A DNA stretch of 11,934 nucleotides from an uncultured Actinomycetes bacterium (GTDB lineage: Bacteria > Actinomycetota > Actinomycetes > Nanopelagicales > Nanopelagicaceae), in contig CAIPLJ010000113.1 of NCBI GenBank assembly GCA_903865885.1, positions 1-11,934 on the forward strand, written 5' to 3'. Every line of letters starts with the position of its first letter. The first letter of the stretch is position 1. A program made the position numbers and the translations under genes. This document shows positions 6,864 to 11,934 of the stretch, piece by piece. The notes beneath the pieces were generated by a model, which ran no database searches, was not told where the DNA came from, and was given only the letters and a program-made list of their open reading frames with translations.

Positions 6864-7739
6864 CGCTGTAAGAGCGCTTGTGATGTGTGGGTAATCCCAG
6901 TTAAATCCAGCTTCGGTAAGAGCGTGAGGCATAACTTTTTTGCTTCCGAGAATTTCGCTTGAAAATCCACCGAGTGCAATCTTGAGAGCAATCGCTGGTG
7001 CAGGAAATAGAGCCGGACGATGCATTGCTTGAGCTAGAGCAGATGTAAATTCTTGATTTGTCACTGGGTTAGGCGAAGTTATGTTGACCGGTCCTGCAAT
7101 ATTGTTCTCAAGCAAGAATGTAATTGCGCGGATTTGATCGTGCAAGGTAATCCATGACCACCATTGTTTTCCATTTCCTAGCTTTCCACCGAGTCCTAAT
7201 CTAAAGAGCGGAAGCATTCTCCCGAGCGCTCCACCGGTGGGATCCAGGACAAGGCCAGTGCGAATCTTTACTACACGTGTACCTGTAGCAAGATCTGCTG
7301 CGCCTTCCCATTCGCGACAGACAGCTGCAAGGAAATCATCTCCTGCACGATCTGATTCGATAACCGATCGATTACCGGATTCTCCATACCAGCCGATCGC
7401 ACTAGCTGAGATAAATACTTGTGGCTTCACTTCATTTACAGCATTTGCGATCGCTGTAGTGCCAAGCAACCGAGAATTGAGAATCTCAGCTTTGTATTTC
7501 TTGCTCCATCTCTTATCTCCAACACCGACTCCAGCTAAGTGGATGATTGCATCGACGCCACGAAGTGCTTCGATATCAACATCACCCGTCTTTGGATCCC
7601 ACTGAATTTCATCAGATGCGACTACGGGGCGGCGAACAAAACGCTGAACTGTGTGACCTTCGCTCCTGAGGTGACCGACAAGTGCTGTGCCAATCAGACC
7701 TGAAGCGCCAGTGATTGCGATTCTCTGCGGAACAGACAT
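6849..7739 (-). CDS. TIGR01777 family SDR / epimerase-like protein (YfcH/SDR39U1 type)
   Basis: A 296-residue extended short-chain dehydrogenase-like protein. The nucleotide-binding loop is IAITGASGLIG (Gly11, Gly14, Gly17). The family-specific stretches IHLAGVGVGDKRWSKKYKAEILNSR (residues 66-90) and SASAIGWYGESG (111-122) follow. The C-terminal DUF1731 part lies at about 242-292, around GFSSEILGSKKVMPHALTEAGF. These identify the TIGR01777/YfcH family, whose substrate is not established. The ATG lies 5 bases after the E2 stop (TAA CTTTT ATG) with no Shine-Dalgarno, so it is probably expressed by coupling to the E2 gene. In many actinobacteria this gene sits between the E2 gene and lipB, as it would here without the plus-strand block, which suggests some link to lipoyl enzymes, but that is inference only. 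Confidence 0.92.
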   Translation of the reverse strand: MSVPQRIAITGASGLIGTALVGHLRSEGHTVQRFVRRPVVASDEIQWDPKTGDVDIEALRGVDAIIHLAGVGVGDKRWSKKYKAEILNSRLLGTTAIANAVNEVKPQVFISASAIGWYGESGNRSVIESDRAGDDFLAAVCREWEGAADLATGTRVVKIRTGLVLDPTGGALGRMLPLFRLGLGGKLGNGKQWWSWITLHDQIRAITFLLENNIAGPVNITSPNPVTNQEFTSALAQAMHRPALFPAPAIALKIALGGFSSEILGSKKVMPHALTEAGFNWDYPHITSALTALIPE

Positions 7740-7744
7740 AAAAG

Positions 7745-9439
7745 TTAGAGACCCAAATCAGATTCGAATGCTCCGCCTTCGAGGCGCTCTTTGAGAGTGA
7801 CCAAGAAACGTGCTGCATCTGCGCCATCCACAACGCGGTGATCGTATGAAAGTCCGAGGTAGACCATTGAGCGAATTGCAATTGTCTCGCCACCGTCTTC
7901 GCCCTTAACAACCATTGGACGCTTTACAACTGCACCAAGGCCAAGAATTGCTACCTGTGGTTGATTGATGATGGGAGTATCAAAGAGCGCTCCACGTGAA
8001 CCTGTATTGGTAAGAGTAAATGTTCCGCCACCGAGCTCATCTGGAGTTACCTTGTTATCGCGTGTGCGCGCTGCGAGATCTGCAATCTTTCGTGCCACTC
8101 CACCCATATTGAGGTCGCCAGCATTGTGCATCACTGGGACTAAGAGTCCGCGCTCGGTGTCAACAGCAATACCTAGGTGTTCTGCACCGTGATAAATAAT
8201 TTGATCGCCTTCAACAGATGAGTTAAGGACTGGATGTTGCTTCAGCGCTTCACACACTGCAACGGCAAAGAATGGAAGGAATGAAAGCTTGACGCCTTCA
8301 CGCGCCTCAAATGTTGGCTTTGAGCGATCACGAAGTCGAGCAATCTTTGTGACATCCACTTCAATCACTGTTGTGAGTTGAGCAGACACCTGGAGGGATT
8401 CGACCATGCGTGCTGCAATAACTTTACGGAGACGTGACATGGTCACAGTTGTTCCGCGAAGTGGGGAAGTAGAAGGAGCTGCTGGACGAGGAGTTGATGG
8501 CGCAGATGTTGTTACTTGAGCAGACGAAACTGGTGCAGCTGCAACTGGCTTGGACACAGCACTTTGAACGTCCTCTTTACGGATACGTCCGCCAATACCT
8601 GTTCCACGAACAGATGCGAGATTTACTCCGAGATCGTTAGCAAGCTTGCGAACAATTGGAGTCACGTACGCATCTTGCGGTTGTGAAACAGGTGCTTGCG
8701 CTACAGGCACAGCAACTGGAGTAGAAACTTGAGGAGGTACCTGTGCCACCTGGACCTGAGCAATTGGCTCGGACACAACTGGAGATGGCGCAGCTGGTGG
8801 TGTGATCGCAGCGGGTGCAGAGCCTGAAATTCCAATGAGTCCAAGACGCGCACCAACTGGAACAGTTGTATCTACCGCAACATCGATTGCAAGAAGTGTT
8901 CCGGCAACTGGTGAAGGAATCTCTGTGTCGACTTTGTCGGTTGAAACTTCAAGTAGCGCTTCATCTACTGCAATTGAATCTCCAACGTTCTTAAGCCAGC
9001 GAGTAACAGTTCCTTCGCTGACAGATTCACCGAGGGCAGGCATCGTGATGACTGTTCCGCCTCCAGTAGGTGCTGCTACTGGAGCAGCTGGTGCAGGCGG
9101 TGGAGTGGACACAAGTGCCGGAGTCACAACTTGAGCTGGAACCTCTGCCACCTGGACCTGAGCTACGGGTTCGGACACAACAGGTGCTGGAGTTGAAGAA
9201 GCCTCTGTAGCTATCACTGCAAGTTCTGCGCCGACTGCAACGGTTTGATCTACACCGACAACAATCTTTGAAAGTATTCCAGCAACGGGTGAAGGAATCT
9301 CTGTATCGACTTTATCTGTAGAAACTTCGAGGAGCGGTTCATCGACAGCGACCATGTCGCCTTCGTTCTTAAGCCAGCGTGTAACTGTTCCTTCACTGAC
9401 GCTCTCACCGAGAGCGGGCATCGTTACTGAGAATGACAT
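7745..9439 (-). CDS. sucB: Dihydrolipoyllysine acyltransferase (E2) with two lipoyl domains, actinobacterial SucB type
   Basis: A 564-residue E2 core of a 2-oxoacid dehydrogenase complex. In order it has lipoyl domain 1 (residues 1-78, lipoylated Lys43 in STDKVDTEI); an Ala/Pro/Val/Gln linker (79-127); lipoyl domain 2 (128-204, Lys169 in the same motif); a second linker (205-255); the peripheral subunit-binding domain (256-293, YVTPIVRKLANDLGV); a third linker; and the catalytic acyltransferase domain (about 328-564) ending with DHRVVDG (His534, Asp538). It matches the actinobacterial SucB family with tandem lipoyl domains. Despite that name, the M. tuberculosis counterpart DlaT serves as pyruvate dehydrogenase E2, so acetyl rather than succinyl transfer may be its job. 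A strong Shine-Dalgarno (AAGAGGAG, core 9449-9454) sits 9 bases before the ATG. It follows lpdA (E3) by 19 bases in one operon. Confidence 0.96.
   Translation of the reverse strand: MSFSVTMPALGESVSEGTVTRWLKNEGDMVAVDEPLLEVSTDKVDTEIPSPVAGILSKIVVGVDQTVAVGAELAVIATEASSTPAPVVSEPVAQVQVAEVPAQVVTPALVSTPPPAPAAPVAAPTGGGTVITMPALGESVSEGTVTRWLKNVGDSIAVDEALLEVSTDKVDTEIPSPVAGTLLAIDVAVDTTVPVGARLGLIGISGSAPAAITPPAAPSPVVSEPIAQVQVAQVPPQVSTPVAVPVAQAPVSQPQDAYVTPIVRKLANDLGVNLASVRGTGIGGRIRKEDVQSAVSKPVAAAPVSSAQVTTSAPSTPRPAAPSTSPLRGTTVTMSRLRKVIAARMVESLQVSAQLTTVIEVDVTKIARLRDRSKPTFEAREGVKLSFLPFFAVAVCEALKQHPVLNSSVEGDQIIYHGAEHLGIAVDTERGLLVPVMHNAGDLNMGGVARKIADLAARTRDNKVTPDELGGGTFTLTNTGSRGALFDTPIINQPQVAILGLGAVVKRPMVVKGEDGGETIAIRSMVYLGLSYDHRVVDGADAARFLVTLKERLEGGAFESDLGL
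8743..8782. repeat. Direct repeat copy B in second E2 linker
   Basis: This stretch encodes VVSEPIAQVQVAQVP (residues 221-235 of E2). It is nearly identical at DNA level to the copy at 9145-9185, sharing GCCACCTGGACCTGAGC and TCGGACACAAC in the same order. The two copies are 402 bases (134 codons) apart, in frame. Confidence 0.85.
9145..9185. repeat. Direct repeat copy A in first E2 linker
   Basis: This stretch encodes VVSEPVAQVQVAEVP (residues 87-101 of E2), the partner of the copy at 8743-8782. The flanking lipoyl domains are themselves a longer, more diverged repeat (roughly 8828-9058 and 9206-9439, offset 126 codons). The linker offset differs from the domain offset by 8 codons, so one linker has gained or lost material. 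Confidence 0.85.
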
Positions 9440-9448
9440 GGCTATTTT

Positions 9449-9454
9449 CTCCTC
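9449..9454 (-). promoter_or_regulatory. Ribosome binding site of the E2 gene
   Basis: GAGGAG on the minus strand (within AAGAGGAGAAAATAGCC) sits 9 bases before the ATG at 9439. It is the strongest Shine-Dalgarno in the window and lies in the 19-base gap after lpdA, which would give E2 its own efficient initiation within the operon. Confidence 0.85.
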
Positions 9455-9458
9455 TTAC

Positions 9459-10826
9459 TTAACCGTGCGAGTGAAGTGGTTTGCCTGCAAGAGCCATGTG
9501 AGCTTCGCCCATTGCCTCTGACAGTGTTGGATGTGCATGAAGAAGAGGCGCAACATCATCTGCTGATGCCTCCCAGTTAAAGATCAATTGAGCTTCAGAT
9601 ACTAATTCGCCAACGCGCGCACCGACCATATGGATTCCAAGCACTGGACCATTCTTCTGTGCAACAAGTTTGATTGAGCCCGCAGTCTTAAGAATTTGCG
9701 CCTTGCCATTTCCCGCAAGGTTGTAATCAACTTCAACAACATCATAGCCACGCTCTTTTGCAACCTTAGTTGTAAGACCCATAGATGCAACTTCTGGTTC
9801 AGAGTATGTAACTCGTGGAACACCATCGTAATTGATTGGACGAGGGTTTAGTCCAGCAATTGTTTCAGCAACGAGGATTCCTTCTTGGAAGCCAACGTGA
9901 GCCAGCTGCAATGTAGGAATGATGTCTCCGACAGCAAAGATTCCTGGAATATTTGTGCGGCAATGGTCATCAACGGTGATATATCCGCGATCCATTGCGA
10001 TGCCAACTTCTTGATATCCAACGCCATCTGTGACAGGACCGCGGCCGACAGAGACAAGGAGTACATCTGCAGTGAATTCGCGGCCATCTTCCAAAGTAAC
10101 TGTTACGCCTTTTTTATCAACGCGGTGAGATTTAAAGCGAACACCTAGCTCGAAGTTAATGCCACGCTTACGATAAGCGCGCTCGAGTAACTTGCTTGAT
10201 GATTCATCTTCAAGTGCAATCAGGTGCGGCAAACCTTCAATGATTGTTACGTCCGAGCCAAATGATTTCCAGACTGATGCAAATTCGCAGCCGATGACTC
10301 CACCACCAAGAACGATGACGCTCTTAGGTACGTAATCCATATGTGTACCTTGATCTGATGTAATCACTTGCTTGCCGTCGATATCTAGACCTGGAAGTGT
10401 GCGTGCATATGAGCCAGTTGCTAAAACAATATTCTTGCCAACGTACTGCTCGCCATTTACTTCAACAGTGTTATTTGAAACGAGGCGACCAACGCCTTCG
10501 ATATATGCAATTCCGCGAGACTTAACGAGTCCTTGCAGACCTTTATGCAGACCAGCGATAACGCCATCCTTATATGAGTTGACCCCAGCCATATCGATTG
10601 AGTTGAAAGTCGCCTTTACGCCGAACTGCTCTGATTCGCGTGCACTATCTGCAACTTCGCCCGCGTGAAGCAAAGCCTTAGTTGGGATGCAACCGCGGTG
10701 GAGGCAGGTACCGCCGACCTTATCCTTCTCGATGAGTGCAACTGTTAGACCAAGTTGCGATGCACGAAGTGCTGCTGCGTAGCCGCCGCTTCCACCACCA
10801 AGAACTACGAGATCAAAATTTGCCAC
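9459..10826 (-). CDS. lpdA: Dihydrolipoyl dehydrogenase (E3)
   Basis: An E3 flavoprotein of about 455 residues that reoxidises dihydrolipoyl groups of E2 and reduces NAD+. It has the FAD-binding loop LVVLGGGSGGYAAA. The redox disulfide is in GGTCLHRGCIPTKALL (Cys42/Cys47, counted from the upstream TTG). The NAD-binding loop is VIVLGGGVIGCEFASVW and the second FAD motif is GIFAVGDI. The C-terminal catalytic pair His433/Glu438 lies in HAHPTLSEAMGEA. TTG at 10829 and GTG at 10826 are adjacent possible starts. I prefer the GTG because GAGGGAG at 10834-10840 is then 7 bases away, against 4 for the TTG. The gene is followed after 19 bases by its partner E2. E3 may also serve other 2-oxoacid dehydrogenases and the glycine cleavage system. 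Confidence 0.97.
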   Translation of the reverse strand: MANFDLVVLGGGSGGYAAALRASQLGLTVALIEKDKVGGTCLHRGCIPTKALLHAGEVADSARESEQFGVKATFNSIDMAGVNSYKDGVIAGLHKGLQGLVKSRGIAYIEGVGRLVSNNTVEVNGEQYVGKNIVLATGSYARTLPGLDIDGKQVITSDQGTHMDYVPKSVIVLGGGVIGCEFASVWKSFGSDVTIIEGLPHLIALEDESSSKLLERAYRKRGINFELGVRFKSHRVDKKGVTVTLEDGREFTADVLLVSVGRGPVTDGVGYQEVGIAMDRGYITVDDHCRTNIPGIFAVGDIIPTLQLAHVGFQEGILVAETIAGLNPRPINYDGVPRVTYSEPEVASMGLTTKVAKERGYDVVEVDYNLAGNGKAQILKTAGSIKLVAQKNGPVLGIHMVGARVGELVSEAQLIFNWEASADDVAPLLHAHPTLSEAMGEAHMALAGKPLHSHG

Positions 10827-10833
10827 CAAGACA

Positions 10834-10840
10834 CTCCCTC
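10834..10840 (-). promoter_or_regulatory. Ribosome binding site of lpdA
   Basis: GAGGGAG on the minus strand. Its 7-base spacing favours GTG at 10826 over the TTG at 10829. Further upstream in the 97-base gap, TAGGGT (10873-10878) with TTGGTA (10894-10899) could be a promoter, but their 15-base spacing is short and I do not list it separately. Confidence 0.7.
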
Positions 10841-10908
10841 GCCCGAAGCCATCCGCTATCCCGAGCTTAACGACCCTATCTTGCCAGCCTAGATACCAAG
10901 ATGCATAA

Positions 10909-10922
10909 CCCGCTTAGGCGGG
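10909..10922 (-). terminator. Hairpin just after pepA (possible weak terminator or attenuator)
   Basis: The minus strand reads CCCGC-CTAA-GCGGG starting 2 bases after the pepA TGA, a 5-bp all-G/C stem with a 4-base loop. It is followed by TTATGCATCTTGG rather than a clean T-run, so it is at best a weak intrinsic terminator. It may limit read-through from pepA into lpdA. Confidence 0.4.
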
Positions 10923-10923
10923 G

Positions 10924-11934
10924 TCAGGAGCTAGCTGAAACTGCGAGTTGAACCAGAGAACGAAGTGCCACGCCAGTTCCACCCACTGGGGTGTAACCGT
11001 GGGGCTGGCTCTCGTTATATGCAGGTCCTGCAATATCAAGATGCAGCCATGGCAGTTCATCTGCAACGAAATCTTTCAAAAATAGACCCGCAACAAGCAT
11101 TCCGCCCATGCGTTCTCCAATATTTGCAAGATCTGCAACAGGTGAATCAAGCGATGCGCGAAGTTCGATGGGAAGTGGCATCGGCCAAAATGCCTCGCCT
11201 GTCTCTTTCGTCACATCCATAAAGTGAGATGAGAAATCTGAATTATTAGTCATGACAGCACTTGTTCGGGTGCCAAGTGCAACAACTTGTGCACCTGTTA
11301 ACGTTGCTACATCGACAATTCCATCGAGATCCTTTGTCTCTTGTGCACGTACTAGCGCATCTGCAAGTACTAAGCGGCCTTCTGCATCGGGATTGAGAAC
11401 TTCAACAGTCTTGCCACCATAAATCGTGATGACATCGCTAGGCCGTGTTGCAGTATCGCTAATCATATTTTCGGCCAAAGGCGCCCAAGCTTCGATCGCA
11501 ACTGGCAATTTCAACAGTGCAATTGCAATAGTTGCAGCACATACAGCAGCTGCACCACTCATATCGGATTTCATCGCCTCCATTCCCTTTGCAGGTTTGA
11601 GAGCAAGACCACCAGAATCGAATGTAATTCCCTTACCGACGAAGGCATATTTCTTCTTCGCCTTCGCACCTTTGGGGGTGTAAGAAATATTGAGAAGGCG
11701 TGGTGGGTTCACAGAACCTTGTCCCACGCCGATGATTCCGCCATAACCCTTTGATCGCAGTTGCGCATCAGTCATGACCGTCACTTTGAGACCAGCTGCT
11801 GCGCCGCCTGCCTTCTTTACTGCATCAGCCATCGCCTTACAGAAGGTATCGGGAGTGAGATGGCTTGGAGGAGTATTGATCAAATCGCGGACAAGGTTTG
11901 TATACGTTCCGATAATTTCAGCAGATTTAATTGC
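10924..11934 (-). CDS. pepA: Leucyl aminopeptidase (M17, PepA/cytosol aminopeptidase), C-terminal part (runs off right edge)
   Basis: The last 336 residues of an M17 metalloaminopeptidase, a hexameric cytosolic enzyme that removes N-terminal residues from peptides with two divalent metals. The frame is open to the right edge, and the segment TNLVRDLINTPPSHLTP just inside it is the interdomain region conserved in M17 enzymes, so the gene continues outside and the N-terminal domain is missing here. All catalytic residues are present, counted from the right edge. Lys101 and Asp106 lie in VGKGITFDSGG, Asp124 in MKSDMSG, and Asp183, Glu185 and Arg187 in NPDAEGRL. Their spacings equal those of E. 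coli PepA Lys270, Asp275, Asp293, Asp352, Glu354 and Arg356. The signature has Pro in place of the usual Thr (NTDAEGRL). It lies upstream of lpdA in the same direction, separated by 97 bases with a hairpin. Confidence 0.96.
   Translation of the reverse strand, partial: AIKSAEIIGTYTNLVRDLINTPPSHLTPDTFCKAMADAVKKAGGAAAGLKVTVMTDAQLRSKGYGGIIGVGQGSVNPPRLLNISYTPKGAKAKKKYAFVGKGITFDSGGLALKPAKGMEAMKSDMSGAAAVCAATIAIALLKLPVAIEAWAPLAENMISDTATRPSDVITIYGGKTVEVLNPDAEGRLVLADALVRAQETKDLDGIVDVATLTGAQVVALGTRTSAVMTNNSDFSSHFMDVTKETGEAFWPMPLPIELRASLDSPVADLANIGERMGGMLVAGLFLKDFVADELPWLHLDIAGPAYNESQPHGYTPVGGTGVALRSLVQLAVSASS

Noticed and set aside
8802..9134. A plus-strand open frame opposite the E2 linkers and second lipoyl domain.
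   Set aside because: It is an antisense shadow of the repetitive Ala/Pro/Val linker codons; the low-complexity product has no family resemblance.
11881..11883. TTG at 11883 as the start of a 319-residue aminopeptidase.
   Set aside because: The frame stays open to the right edge and the upstream residues TNLVRD continue into LINTPPSHL, a conserved internal M17 segment, so this TTG is an internal leucine codon.
1..11934. Search for tRNA/rRNA genes, CRISPR arrays, insertion sequences, attachment sites or defence genes.
   Set aside because: Nearly every base is covered by recognised protein-coding genes. The two largest gaps are 73 and 97 bases and hold only promoter-like and hairpin motifs, and there are no transposase, integrase or repeat-spacer patterns.

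Overview
The window reads as a chromosomal segment from a streamlined, moderate-to-low-GC actinobacterium. The gene order pepA - lpd - two-lipoyl-domain E2 - TIGR01777 protein - lipB - lipA - DUF4191 protein is an actinobacterial arrangement. Junctions are overlapping or nearly so, intergenic DNA is almost absent, and several starts are GTG. The base composition looks balanced to slightly AT-rich. A freshwater Nanopelagicales (acI, Planktophila/Nanopelagicus-like) genome would fit, but this is inference: no rRNA or other taxonomic marker is present.

Layout, right to left on the minus strand: a leucyl aminopeptidase (pepA, cut by the right edge); a short intergenic region with a hairpin and the ribosome binding site of the next gene; dihydrolipoamide dehydrogenase (lpdA, E3); a dihydrolipoyl acyltransferase (sucB-type E2) with two lipoyl domains; and a TIGR01777-family SDR protein. 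Next comes a plus-strand block of three tightly packed genes (an MMPL/RND transporter, a Gfo/Idh/MocA oxidoreductase and an FAD-dependent amine-oxidase-like enzyme). The minus strand then resumes with lipB, lipA, a PlsC-type acyltransferase and a DUF4191 membrane protein cut by the left edge.

How the parts fit: E2 carries lipoyl groups on two lysines and E3 reoxidises them. LipB transfers octanoate from octanoyl-ACP to such domains and LipA inserts the sulfurs. The window therefore holds two subunits of the 2-oxoacid dehydrogenase machinery together with the complete de novo lipoylation pathway; E1 is not here. The plus-strand block splits this module. It shares a 73-bp divergent intergenic region with lipB and overlaps the TIGR01777 gene tail-to-tail by 15 bp.

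I see no rRNA, tRNA, CRISPR array, insertion sequence, phage gene or defence system. Most genes are housekeeping. The least explained part is the transporter/oxidoreductase/flavoenzyme block, whose substrate and pathway cannot be read from the sequence.
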